A stretch of DNA of 64,000 nt, from positions 1 to 64,000 of the forward strand of contig JBAUMF010000027.1 of NCBI GenBank assembly GCA_049578545.1, given 5' to 3'. Both the position numbers and the translations under genes were made by a program. The stretch comes from DASQBT01 sp049578545. GTDB lineage: Bacteria; Pseudomonadota; Gammaproteobacteria; Burkholderiales; Thiobacillaceae. Position 1 is the stretch's first letter; each line of letters opens with the position of its first letter. The notes beneath the pieces are model-generated. The model saw only the letters and a list, made by a program, of their open reading frames with translations, did no database searches and was not told the origin of the DNA. Positions 37,446-47,143 of the stretch are shown here, in pieces.

Positions 37446-39071
37446 CTAATCAATGGACCGAATCGACGAGGAAGCGGCCGCAGATTTCGCGACGGGCCCG
37501 GAGTATTCGCTTGCAGCGCTAGGGGCCACGCCAGGTGGCGTGCTGTTATCCGTTTCCTCGGCCATGTTTTCGCTCCACAGCGTGACCCGGTTCCGGCCGT
37601 TTCGCTTGGAGTGATAAAGCGCGAAATCGGCCAACTCAATCAGTTCGGACACGCTTTCCGCACCAGATTTCAGACTGGCGACACCAACGCTACCGGTAAC
37701 GCGCAAATCCTTTACGCTGCGGAGTCCTTCGCCAACATGCTGCTGGACCTCGTGGCGCAGCCTTTCGGCCACATCCATTGCAATCTCCTCGGGGGCGCCG
37801 GGCAGCATAATGCAAAACTCTTCCCCACCGTAACGGCACAGCAGGTCGCTGCCTCGCATGTGCAGCGTTAACGCGCGTGCCACCGCTACAATGACCTGGT
37901 CCCCAACAAGATGGCCATACGTGTCGTTTACGTTCTTGAAAAAGTCGATGTCGAACATGATGCAGGACATGTTGCGCGCTTCATGCTTCAGCTTGTCAAA
38001 CAGCGCTTCAGCCATCGAGTAGAAGGCGCGGCGGTTGAGACAGCCGGTCAGCGAATCACGCGTGGCAAGGCGTGTCAATTCTTCGTTCTTCTCTTCGATA
38101 TGCGCGCGAGAAGCCTCGAGTGCAGCCATGGCAGTTTGCATTTGCTCGTTGGCACGGTGCAGTTCCGTCACGTCGTAGAAGGTCACTATGCCGCCGCGCA
38201 GTTTGCCGCGCGCATCCTGGATGGGCGCGGCATTCACGACTACCCTGACTTCGCTTTGGTCCGGCCGGGTAAAGGTAAGTAACCTTCCGTTGACATTGGC
38301 CTGGGTTCGCATGGCATTTTCCCAGGGGATTTCAGTAGCATTGCCGCCGCTCTTAAGCCAGGATAATCCGCTCAGCGGTTTGCCGATCATGTCTTCTGAA
38401 GCATAAGGATGAAGGTGCCGGAACGCCTTGTTGTACATCATGATGCGACCGGCCTTGTCGATTACGGTCACCCCTTCTGTCAGTGCATCGAACGCAGTGC
38501 GAACGCGATCCGGAATTGCCGCAGTGGGATCCAGATACTGCAGCGAGCGCCGCATATACAAATAGAAAGCCAGAAACCCTACCGGCACCACAATCAGGCC
38601 AATCGCCACTACCGGCATGCGCAGCCAGTCCATGAGAGTTTGGGGCGTCACAGGCCTGTAGCTGATTTCCACATCGCCCCAGTGCATATCCTTGTCAAGG
38701 ATCGGGACGCGCACATCGGTCAGTGTTGATCGTCCCCCTGCCGGGGCTTGCCAGTGATGCAGATGATCACCTGCCTCGATGACAACGCGGCCATCCTCCC
38801 GGCGCACGGCCAGCGACAGGATGTCCTTGTCCCGCGCAATTGATTCACCCATCGTCGCTTTCAGGGCATCCCATTGATTGGCTTGAATCAGGCTGGTAAT
38901 TTGCACGGCCAGTCGCTCGCTCGTGCTTTCGCGAACTTTGCGCAGCATGTCCGTCTGGTCGGGCACCAGGTTCAATACGATGTCAACGGCTAACAGGATG
39001 GTGACAACCATCGATGTGAGCCCGACTGCAATTCGTGCGGCGGGTGTCAGACGGGGGAAGAACCGTGTCAT
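37446..39071 (-). CDS. Membrane PAS-GGDEF diguanylate cyclase
   Basis: 541 residues. TM1 at about 13-35, a periplasmic sensor of ~115 residues, TM2 at about 153-172, a PAS domain (~190-305), a short coiled coil and a GGDEF domain with active GGEEF (415-419) and an inhibition site RGSD at 406-409. It should make c-di-GMP. The N-terminal ~205 residues are homologous to those of the hybrid kinase at 49895-52429: compare YLDPTAAIPDRVRTAFDALT here with HLDPSRAVPERVRSALDTLT there. The start overlaps the giant repeat-protein gene by four bases (ATGA), so it is translationally coupled and is the last gene of the array. Confidence 0.9.
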   Translation of the reverse strand: MTRFFPRLTPAARIAVGLTSMVVTILLAVDIVLNLVPDQTDMLRKVRESTSERLAVQITSLIQANQWDALKATMGESIARDKDILSLAVRREDGRVVIEAGDHLHHWQAPAGGRSTLTDVRVPILDKDMHWGDVEISYRPVTPQTLMDWLRMPVVAIGLIVVPVGFLAFYLYMRRSLQYLDPTAAIPDRVRTAFDALTEGVTVIDKAGRIMMYNKAFRHLHPYASEDMIGKPLSGLSWLKSGGNATEIPWENAMRTQANVNGRLLTFTRPDQSEVRVVVNAAPIQDARGKLRGGIVTFYDVTELHRANEQMQTAMAALEASRAHIEEKNEELTRLATRDSLTGCLNRRAFYSMAEALFDKLKHEARNMSCIMFDIDFFKNVNDTYGHLVGDQVIVAVARALTLHMRGSDLLCRYGGEEFCIMLPGAPEEIAMDVAERLRHEVQQHVGEGLRSVKDLRVTGSVGVASLKSGAESVSELIELADFALYHSKRNGRNRVTLWSENMAEETDNSTPPGVAPSAASEYSGPVAKSAAASSSIRSID

Positions 39072-42000
39072 GCGGTCTGCTCCTGCGGGTTCTTGGTTTG
39101 GGTCTGACCTTTGCTGTCTTGGTCCTCGTCAAACTCCCACGACGCGTCATCCTCATCCTCGTCACGGCCCAGCACTGGCAGCACGTCAAATGAGCGCCAG
39201 GCAGGCAGGGAGGTCAGCAAGCCGGTGAACAGGCCGCCTGCGCGCAGGGCCCACCACACCGCGCCAACAGACAGCGTTGCTGCAGAAATTTGTGCGCCTT
39301 GGGTAATAATTTCGACCTGGAATTTTTCATTCTGCGCAATTTCCACATGGATGGCGGGCGCAATCGCAGGGTGGCCTGAGTCACCTGCCACGTGCTTGGC
39401 CTGGATCATTTCCAGCAAACGCAACAGGATCCCGCCCTGGGTTTCCGGATTGGTCAATAGGTGGCGATAAGCATGCTCAGCGCTGGCAGGCAGAGGCGCA
39501 GATGATCCGAGACTGGTGCCTGGCGAGGTTGCTGTCGGCGTGGTGCGAGCGTCGGCACTCCCAAAGCTGGGCTGGGCAACACGCTGCTCTCCTGCAACGG
39601 GAACGGGGACAGGCGTGGATGCCGGGGACGGTGGTTCGCTGGAGGTTGCGGGTGCGGCTGCTTCGCCGCTGTGCGGTGTCAACGTCTCGGGCGCCGCGCC
39701 AGGTCCAATTGGAACCGGATCAATCGTCGCGCCGCCTGGCGGCGCGACGTTCGTCTTGGCGACCGCGGCGGTCGGTGCACTGCTGACGGCCTCGTTGGTG
39801 CCGTGGCCGTCGGTGTAGCTGACCTGCACGCTGATCGGCGAGCCGACGTCGGCGTTGCCCAGGGTGTAGGTGGAGGCGGTGGCGCCGGCGACGGCGACCC
39901 CGTTCCTCAGCCACTGGTAGCTGAAGGCGCCCAGGCCGTCGGCATCGCTGATGCCCGAGGTATCGGCGCTGAGAGTCTGGTTCTCGGTGGCGGTGCCGGT
40001 GATGACGGGCACGCCCACCGGGGCATGGTTCACCGGCGTGACGTCGACCGTGATGGTCTTCGGTGTCGGATCGAGGTCGATGCCGCCGTTGGCGGTGCCG
40101 CCATTGTCCTGCACCTGGAAGGTGAAGCTGGCGTAGGCGGCGCCGTTGGCGTTGGCCGCCGGGGTGAACACCAGCTTGCCGGCGCTGATGTCGGCCACGC
40201 TGACCAGCTGGCCGGCGGTCACTGCCGTGCCGTTGTCGGTGAGGGTGCCGGCGCCGGGCAGGGTGCTGATCTTGACGTTGAGCAGGTTGTTGGCCGGGCT
40301 GTCGCTGGGGTCGGTGTAGCCGAAGTCGCTGGTGGCGAACACATACGCCGTGTCCTCCAGCGTGGTCACCGTCTTGCTGGTGCCCACCGGCGCGTCGTTC
40401 ACGGAAGTGATGGTCTCGCCCAGGGCCACCGTGGCGGTGGAGATGTGCGTGGTGCCGCCGGTGGCGCCGGTCAGGTTCAGCGTCGCGCCGCTGATGATGG
40501 CCTGGCCGCTTTCGATCAAATTGGCGGCAAGGGCCGTGGCCGCGCCGTTGTAGTTGGCCGCCGGCACGAAGCGCAGCAGGTCCGAGGCATTGAGCGTTAG
40601 CGCCGTGCTTGTGGTTGTGCTGGAGAGCGTGGTCCAGCTGGTGCCGCCGTTGGTCGAGTACTGCCAGTTGCCCTTGCTGGCATCGACCGTGTAGCTGCTG
40701 ATGGCGATGCCGGCAAAGGTGTTGGCGGAGGACCCGCCGCTGACCTGGTCGGCCACATCCGAGAAGTTGGCGCTGAACAGCGAACTCACGGTCGCTCCCG
40801 GGGGCGATGCCGTGTCCTCATTGATCGCCGCCAGGGTAGCGCTGCCGGAGGCGACTGGCGCGTCGTTGACGGCGGTGACGTTGATGGTCAGCGATTTCGT
40901 GATCGTATCCACGCCACCATTGAGTGTGCCGCCACTATCCTGCACTGTGAACGCGAAGGTGGCGCCCCCGCCGTTTGCATTGGCGGCCGTCTGGAACTGC
41001 ATACCCTGGATCTGGGCCAGGGTATAGTTGGTGTTGGCGGTGACCAGCGTGCTGCCGTCGGCCAGCACCACGTTCCCCAAGGCGACACCCGGTACGGACG
41101 TGACCTTGTAGCTCAGCGTCTGACTCGCCTCATCCGCGCCCCCTCCCGGGCCAAACGCCAGACCGCCCAGTCCGAGCGGGGTCAGCCCAGAGTCTTCGAG
41201 GACCGTGAGGCTGCCGGAAGTGCTCGCCGCCAAAGAGATGTTCGATATGTCGCTGGAAAACGCGTTGCCGCCACCAATCCACAAGGCGACGTGCGTATTG
41301 GCGTCGATCCCGGGTACGGCACCTGCCATGAGCTGCGCGAGAGTGAACGTGGAAGGCAACGCGGCGATGCCGCCCGACTTCGTGAATACGGTGTTGCCGT
41401 TGAAAGATCCGCCGTTAGCTCCCAGCGTGACCGTTCCATAGCTGTCACCGTTAAGGCCTGTGAACTGGGCGCCTGAGAAACTGAAGAACTGGCCGTCATT
41501 GCCGGTGTCCAGATAGATATTCATCGCCAGCGCGTTGCCGGTGCTGGCAAAACTGCCCCCCTCGAGATCGGCAAGCTTCAGTGAGCCGTCAAAGCCGATA
41601 ATCACCCCAGACGAACTGCTGCCTCCCGCGCTGCTGCTCAGGTGAAGCACGCCGCCCTGGGGTTCGCTCTGGATGGCCCCTGTGTCGACGGGCGTGCTCT
41701 GCACGAACCAGTTCCCGCTGGAGTCGTTGTAGGCATAGACGCCATTGAAGTTGGCACCGGTAAATACTTGCACCGGCGCGTCGTTCACAGCAGTGATGGT
41801 CTCGCTCAGCGTCACCGTGCCTGCGGAGATGTGGGTGGTGCCGCCGGTGGCGCCGGCCAGGTTCAGCGTCGCCCCGCTGGTGATGGCCTGGCCGCTCTCG
41901 ATCAGGTTGGCGGCCAGCGCCGTGGCCGAACCGTTGTAGTTCGCCGCCGGCACGAAGCGCAGCAGGTCGGTAGCATTCAAGGTGACCGCCGTGGTGGCGG

Positions 42001-45000
42001 TCGCGCTGGCCAGCGTGGTCCAGCTAGTGCCGCCGTTGGTCGAGTACTGCCAGTTGCCCTTGCTCGCATCCACGGTGTAGCTGCTGATGGCGACGCCGGC
42101 GAAGGTGTTGGCAGTCGACCCGCCGGTCACCTGGTCGGTGCTGTCGGAGAAGTTGGCGCTGAACAGGGCGCTGACCGTCGCCCCGGGCGGGTTGGCGGTG
42201 TCCTCGTTGATCGCCGCCAGGGTGGCGCTGCCCGAGGCCACCGGCGCGTCGTTGACCGGAGTCACGGTCAGGTAGACGGTCGCTGATGGCGAGTTGAGCG
42301 AGCCATCGCTTGCGGCGAAGACGAAGCTGTCGATACCGTTGAAATTAGCGCTCGGGGTGTAGCTGAACGAGCCGTCCGGATTGAGCGTGAAGGTGCTGGC
42401 ATGGCCTGGCCCGCTGACCAGAGCCGCAGTGAGCGCGCTGCCTTCCGGGTCGGTGGCGAGCGTCAACACGCCAGGAAGGGTCACGACCAGGGGGTTGTCT
42501 TCGGCAGTCGTGTAGTCGAGGTTGCTCGTGCGGCTCGGCACGTCGGCCGCAACGCCGTTGCCTAGTACACCGTTGTTACCCTCGGTGGAACTGTCGACGG
42601 CGGTGGTTCCTGAACTTTCGCTGAAACGCCAGTAGCCGACTAATCCGGCCTCGTTACCTGCAAGCGCGGTATTGTAGGCAGCCTGGATCTGGGCGCCGCT
42701 GCGCGCGACGTTCCAGACCCGTACCTCGTCGATCAGGCCAGTGAAGCGCTGACCCGTGGTGTTCTGGCGGCCGCCGATGCTCAGGTCGTTCATCGTCGGA
42801 TAGACATCTCCGATGTTGCCCGTGCCGTTATATGTGTCTACCAGCGTGCCGTTGGCGTAGGTTTTCACCACCCCGTTGTTGTAGGTCACGGCGATCTGCA
42901 CCCAGGTGTCGGCCGGAATGGTGTACGAGGTCTCTACCCAGTTCCATCCCGGCGTGGTGTTCGCGAAAGCCCATTGCAGCTTGCCGTCAGCCGCGATGCC
43001 GATCTCGTATTCGCCTTCCTTGTTGACGATGACCTGTGTGCCGCTAAGCGCTCCAGTGCGCTGAACGGTTGCCTCGACTGTGAGCGTCGAGGTCATCACA
43101 AGGCTCGGCTGCGTCGGCACGACCACGAGGTCGGTGCCATCGAAAGACAAGGCGCGGTCGGTCACGGTCGGCGCATCGTTGACCGCAGTGACGCTGATAG
43201 TGCGCGTGGCAGTGTTGCTGTTCGCCACGCCGTCGTTGACCGCGAACGACACGGTGCGCGTCGCGGTGCTGGGATTGTCTGATGAATTGAAATACGTGAC
43301 GTTTTGCAGCGCGGTCTGGTAGTTCGCCACCGTCGTGGCGCCCGTCAGCGTCAACACGCCGGTGCCGGCGTTCCAGCTTCCAGTGATCCCCAGCTGATTC
43401 GTGAAGCCGAGCACGTCCTGGCCGTTGGCGTAGTTGGCAGAGAGCGTAACCGTGGCACCGGTGAGATTGGCGCTGTCGACATCGCTCACCGTCAAGCCGG
43501 GATCAATCGCCGTGGCCGCGGCATTCTCCGTGTAGGAAAGTGTCGTGCCGGTCGTGGTGACCACCGGCGGATCGTTGACCGGGGTGATGGTCTCGCCCAG
43601 GGCCACCGTTGCGCCGGAAATGTGGGTGGTGCCGCCGGTGGCGCCGGTCAGGTTCAGCGTCGCGCCGCTGGTGATGGCCAGCCCGCTTTCGATCAAATTG
43701 GCGGCAAGGGCCGTGGCCGCACCGTTGTAGTTGGCCGCCGGCACGAAGCGCACCAGATCCGTGGCATTCAAGGTGACCGCCGTGGTGGCGGTCGCGCTGG
43801 AGAGCGTTGTCCAGGTCGAGCCGCCGTTGGTCGAGTATTGCCAGTTGCCCTTGCTCGCATCGACCGTGTAGCTGCTGATGGCGATGCCGGCGAAGGGGTT
43901 GGCGGAAGAGCCGCCGGTCACCTGGTCAGTCGCATCCGAGAAGTTGGCGCTGAACAGCGAACTTACCGTCGCCCCGGGCGGTGAAACCGTGTCCTCGTTG
44001 ATCGCCGCCAGCGTCGCGCTGCCCGTGGCCATTGGTGCATCGTTGACGGCATTGACGGTGATCGTGGCCGTCGCGACATTCGAGTCCGCCGAGCCGTCGT
44101 TGACGACGTAGGTAAAGCTGTCGGTGCCGTTGAAGTTCGCGTTCGGTGTGTAGCTGAAAGTCCCGTCTTTGTTGAGGGTGAAGGCAGAGGCGTGGCTCGG
44201 GCCGCTGACCAGTGCGACGGTCAGCAAAGTGCTGTCGACATCGCTGTCGTTAGCAACCACCCCGCTGGTGGTTGGCGCAGTCTGCGCAGGGCCGAAGCTC
44301 ACGAAGGCGTTGGTTTCGTTGAGATACTCTGCGTGAATCCAGTCCGCGGAACGTACCGTGCCGGAGACGCTCACCTCGTCAATCGCGCCGGCAAAGGTGC
44401 GGATGGTCCCCAGCGAGAAGTTTCCGACGTGGAGATCTAACGCAGCGTCGCTGACTGCGGCACCGACCGGCGAGGAATTCACGTTCGTGCCAACCTGTAC
44501 GCCATTGATGTAGAAGATCGGGACGTTGCCCGCGGACGAGGAGTTGTACGTAACCGTCACCTGCTGCCAGGTGTTGAGGCTGATCGATCCGTTCGCCGAC
44601 CACCAGCTGCCGAGGCCTGCGCTGAAGCCCTGCTGGAACAGCAGTGACGATGTCGACTGCGACAGCTCCAACGCCCAGCCTCCAGTCGGAAGGGTGGCAT
44701 TGGACTTGTCCAGTAGACGACCGTAGCCGTTCTGGCCCCAGCCGCTCGGATCGATCCACGCCGATACGGTGCCGCCACCAGCAAAGACGTCGTCGATGCT
44801 TGCGCCCGAGCCGAGGCTGATGTCGCTGTTCACGCCGTTGAACGATTGCGCGGGACCAACTTTGCCCGGCGTGGTCGTGGCGCCTGCGTTCACGCCGTCG
44901 TTGTTGTTGGCGGTCACGTCGAGCAGGGTGCCGTCCATGAACTGTACCGCCCGATAGCTGCTACCCCAGACTGCTTCCGGATTGGCCCCGGCCGGCGCTG

Positions 45001-47032
45001 CGGCGTTGCCGTAGTACATGGTGATGGAATCGGTGACCGAACCGCCCGTGATCTGGGGTACCTTTACCCAGACATAAGAGGTGCCGGCCTCGTTCCACTG
45101 TTCGATGTCATAGGCGAGCGGCGTCCCATCGGCGGCAAAGAAACGCAGGTCCGCCCCATTGTTCTGCGTCTTCGTGTAATCGATGTTTCCCGAGTTGAGG
45201 ACAACCAGCACCGGAAAATTGACGAGTGTCTCGCTCTGTGCCGAATTATTGAAGGTCAGGGTCTGGCGGGCCGTCCAGGCAGCGTCGAACCAGTTGGCCG
45301 TCAGCGTGCTGTCCTCGGCGACCGTGTAACTGTCGTTGCCGGCGACCGGCGGGTCGTTGACCGCCGTGATCGTCTCGCCCAGCGCCACCGTGGCCGACGA
45401 GATGTGCGTGGTCGTTCCGGTCACCCCGGTCAGGTTGATCGTCGCGCCGTTGGTGATGGCCAGCCCGCTCTCGATCAGGTTCGCACTGAGCGCCGTGGCC
45501 GCCCCGTTGTAGTTGGACGCCGGCACGAAGCGCAGCATCGTCGAGGCCGCCGCGTCCAGCGTGATCGCCGTGGTCGTCGTCGCGCTGCCCAGCGGGGTCC
45601 AGCTACCACCGGTATTGGTCGAGTACTGCCAGTTGCCCTTGGCGGCGTCGACCGTGTAGCTGCTGATGGCGATCCCGGCGAAGGTGTTGGCGGAAGAGCC
45701 CCCCGTTACCTGATCGGTGCTGTCGGAGAAGTTGGCGCCAAACAGCGCACTGACCGTCGCCCCTGCTGGCGAAGCGGTGTCCTCGTTGATCGCCGCCAGG
45801 GTGGCGCTGCCGGTGCCGACCGGCGCGTCGTTGACGGCGGTGATGGTGGTCGACAGGTTGGCGGTGGCGGCGGCGATGGCGGTAGTGCCGCCATTGCTGA
45901 TGGTGTTGACGTTGACGCGGGTCTCGCTGCCCGCCGTGGTCGAGAAGCCGCCCGCGTAGGTATTGTCCAGGCCACGCACCGTCAGCGTGGGTGGCGTGCC
46001 GTTGTAGTTGCTGACCGGCACGAAGCGGATCAGGGTGGAACTGCTCAGCGCCAGCGCGGTGCTATTATCGGCCACGGTGCCGATGGCAAACCAGTTGCTG
46101 CCGCCATTGGTCGAGTACTGCCACGTTCCCTGCGTGCCGGCGTTGGCGCTGTTGCCGACCACAGCGATGCCGGTGAAGCTGGCGCCGGCGTCCGGGTCAG
46201 AGAACTGGCCATTGAAAATCGTGCTCACGGTCTGGCCGGCAGGATTGGCTGTGTCCTCGTTCACGGCAGCGAGCGTGCCGTTGCCCAGGGTCGGGGCGGT
46301 ATTCACCAAAACACCCTGCCATTGCGTTTGGTCTGCGGCATCAAGTACCACAGCTGTCTGAATCTTCCCCACTTGATATTCCAGCACCCAGTTACCGCCC
46401 AGCGCAGCACTGCCGGTCAGGTCGGTGGAAGCCGCCACGTCGGCGCCTGTCAGGCGTGACAGTGCATCGACGAGCGCCTTGCCATCGGCCTGCTGCGCGA
46501 CATCGCAGCCGTAGATCAGGATATCGGCGTCGCTGGTGAGGGAATTGCCCCAGGCTTTTATCTGTGCGGCGTTCTTTACCAGCGAGTCCAGGTCGAGGCC
46601 GATGGAACCTAGCTGCACCAGATCATCGGCGCCGTGGGAAATGATGTGGATGGCACTAATGTTCTGTTGCTGGCTCAGGTAATCGCTGATCTGGGCGATG
46701 CCGTCGCGATTGGGATCAATCAGTACGACTTCGATGGGATGGCTGTCGGTGTTCTGTTTCTGGATGTCGGTCAGTATCTGTTGATAGCCCTGCACTCGCG
46801 TATCGAGGAACACGACTTCCGAACTTGAGTGCTGGGCGGCTTGCTGCTGGCGGCTTGTTGCGTTGGCGAATTCGCCATCGGTCCCCACCATGCGCAGCTC
46901 CGCGACGGCGGCATCGGTTTGCGGCGCCAGCACATGCCCCAGCAGCGGTGCCAGGTCCGCCGAAAACAGCAGGCGCGGTTCCAGCTCCTCGATGATCGGC
47001 CGGCGAGCGAAGGGGGCTTTAGTCCTGGACAT
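39068..47032 (-). CDS. Giant LEPR-XLL/DUF4347 repeat protein (adhesin-like), 2654 aa
   Basis: The N-terminus has the LEPR-XLL signature (EELEPRLLFSAD, residues 15-26) in place of a normal signal peptide, then DUF4347 (~72-240). The body is a chain of cadherin/tandem-95-like beta modules ending in ITAVNDAP-type linkers, four near-identical 156-158-residue copies, a DUF2341-like domain (WFDAAWTARQTLTFNNS) followed by a LamG-like domain, and a second LamG-like domain (VEATVQRTGALSGTQVIVNK). The C-terminus has a Pro/Ala/Ser linker, one hydrophobic segment in a motif shared with the second giant (2588-2622), and an acidic tail. No RTX nonapeptides are visible. It is probably exported and surface-bound, for adhesion or biofilm matrix contact. 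Encoded between a periplasmic adaptor and a diguanylate cyclase. Confidence 0.88.
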   Translation of the reverse strand: MSRTKAPFARRPIIEELEPRLLFSADLAPLLGHVLAPQTDAAVAELRMVGTDGEFANATSRQQQAAQHSSSEVVFLDTRVQGYQQILTDIQKQNTDSHPIEVVLIDPNRDGIAQISDYLSQQQNISAIHIISHGADDLVQLGSIGLDLDSLVKNAAQIKAWGNSLTSDADILIYGCDVAQQADGKALVDALSRLTGADVAASTDLTGSAALGGNWVLEYQVGKIQTAVVLDAADQTQWQGVLVNTAPTLGNGTLAAVNEDTANPAGQTVSTIFNGQFSDPDAGASFTGIAVVGNSANAGTQGTWQYSTNGGSNWFAIGTVADNSTALALSSSTLIRFVPVSNYNGTPPTLTVRGLDNTYAGGFSTTAGSETRVNVNTISNGGTTAIAAATANLSTTITAVNDAPVGTGSATLAAINEDTASPAGATVSALFGANFSDSTDQVTGGSSANTFAGIAISSYTVDAAKGNWQYSTNTGGSWTPLGSATTTTAITLDAAASTMLRFVPASNYNGAATALSANLIESGLAITNGATINLTGVTGTTTHISSATVALGETITAVNDPPVAGNDSYTVAEDSTLTANWFDAAWTARQTLTFNNSAQSETLVNFPVLVVLNSGNIDYTKTQNNGADLRFFAADGTPLAYDIEQWNEAGTSYVWVKVPQITGGSVTDSITMYYGNAAAPAGANPEAVWGSSYRAVQFMDGTLLDVTANNNDGVNAGATTTPGKVGPAQSFNGVNSDISLGSGASIDDVFAGGGTVSAWIDPSGWGQNGYGRLLDKSNATLPTGGWALELSQSTSSLLFQQGFSAGLGSWWSANGSISLNTWQQVTVTYNSSSAGNVPIFYINGVQVGTNVNSSPVGAAVSDAALDLHVGNFSLGTIRTFAGAIDEVSVSGTVRSADWIHAEYLNETNAFVSFGPAQTAPTTSGVVANDSDVDSTLLTVALVSGPSHASAFTLNKDGTFSYTPNANFNGTDSFTYVVNDGSADSNVATATITVNAVNDAPMATGSATLAAINEDTVSPPGATVSSLFSANFSDATDQVTGGSSANPFAGIAISSYTVDASKGNWQYSTNGGSTWTTLSSATATTAVTLNATDLVRFVPAANYNGAATALAANLIESGLAITSGATLNLTGATGGTTHISGATVALGETITPVNDPPVVTTTGTTLSYTENAAATAIDPGLTVSDVDSANLTGATVTLSANYANGQDVLGFTNQLGITGSWNAGTGVLTLTGATTVANYQTALQNVTYFNSSDNPSTATRTVSFAVNDGVANSNTATRTISVTAVNDAPTVTDRALSFDGTDLVVVPTQPSLVMTSTLTVEATVQRTGALSGTQVIVNKEGEYEIGIAADGKLQWAFANTTPGWNWVETSYTIPADTWVQIAVTYNNGVVKTYANGTLVDTYNGTGNIGDVYPTMNDLSIGGRQNTTGQRFTGLIDEVRVWNVARSGAQIQAAYNTALAGNEAGLVGYWRFSESSGTTAVDSSTEGNNGVLGNGVAADVPSRTSNLDYTTAEDNPLVVTLPGVLTLATDPEGSALTAALVSGPGHASTFTLNPDGSFSYTPSANFNGIDSFVFAASDGSLNSPSATVYLTVTPVNDAPVASGSATLAAINEDTANPPGATVSALFSANFSDSTDQVTGGSTANTFAGVAISSYTVDASKGNWQYSTNGGTSWTTLASATATTAVTLNATDLLRFVPAANYNGSATALAANLIESGQAITSGATLNLAGATGGTTHISAGTVTLSETITAVNDAPVQVFTGANFNGVYAYNDSSGNWFVQSTPVDTGAIQSEPQGGVLHLSSSAGGSSSSGVIIGFDGSLKLADLEGGSFASTGNALAMNIYLDTGNDGQFFSFSGAQFTGLNGDSYGTVTLGANGGSFNGNTVFTKSGGIAALPSTFTLAQLMAGAVPGIDANTHVALWIGGGNAFSSDISNISLAASTSGSLTVLEDSGLTPLGLGGLAFGPGGGADEASQTLSYKVTSVPGVALGNVVLADGSTLVTANTNYTLAQIQGMQFQTAANANGGGATFAFTVQDSGGTLNGGVDTITKSLTINVTAVNDAPVASGSATLAAINEDTASPPGATVSSLFSANFSDVADQVSGGSSANTFAGIAISSYTVDASKGNWQYSTNGGTSWTTLSSTTTSTALTLNASDLLRFVPAANYNGAATALAANLIESGQAIISGATLNLTGATGGTTHISTATVALGETITSVNDAPVGTSKTVTTLEDTAYVFATSDFGYTDPSDSPANNLLNVKISTLPGAGTLTDNGTAVTAGQLVSVADISAGKLVFTPAANANGAAYASFTFQVQDNGGTANGGIDLDPTPKTITVDVTPVNHAPVGVPVITGTATENQTLSADTSGISDADGLGAFSYQWLRNGVAVAGATASTYTLGNADVGSPISVQVSYTDGHGTNEAVSSAPTAAVAKTNVAPPGGATIDPVPIGPGAAPETLTPHSGEAAAPATSSEPPSPASTPVPVPVAGEQRVAQPSFGSADARTTPTATSPGTSLGSSAPLPASAEHAYRHLLTNPETQGGILLRLLEMIQAKHVAGDSGHPAIAPAIHVEIAQNEKFQVEIITQGAQISAATLSVGAVWWALRAGGLFTGLLTSLPAWRSFDVLPVLGRDEDEDDASWEFDEDQDSKGQTQTKNPQEQTA
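39167..39271 (-). other. Shared C-terminal anchor motif, giant 1
   Basis: Codons 2588-2622 encode SVG-x3-W-x2-R-x-GG-L, then LL-T-S-x-PAWR-x2-D-x-LP-V-LG, followed by an acidic tail. The same motif ends the second giant (52543-52647). It contains the only long hydrophobic segment near the C-terminus. Confidence 0.7.
40392..40859 (-). repeat. 156-residue module, copy a
   Basis: A 468-bp in-frame repeat unit with high nucleotide similarity to 41778-42245, 43569-44036 and 45351-45824. It encodes SATLAAINEDTASPPGATVS through the GETIT linker. Confidence 0.8.
41778..42245 (-). repeat. 156-residue module, copy b
   Basis: Second 468-bp copy, in frame within the 2654-residue gene. It differs from the other copies mainly by synonymous and conservative changes. 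Confidence 0.8.
43569..44036 (-). repeat. 156-residue module, copy c
   Basis: Third 468-bp copy. It is followed downstream by an unrelated beta module also found in the second giant (near 56500-56890). Confidence 0.8.
45351..45824 (-). repeat. 158-residue module, copy d
   Basis: The fourth and most diverged copy, 474 bp long (two codons longer), nearest the N-terminus. Confidence 0.75.
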
Positions 47033-47143
47033 GATTCATGTCATCCCGTGCGGCCATTGCAAGGATCGATGCGATGTGACCATCCAGCCTGTTCTGGATG
47101 GTCTCGCGTCGCTCGCCATGGCGTTCATGCGTGGGTCGCTCTT

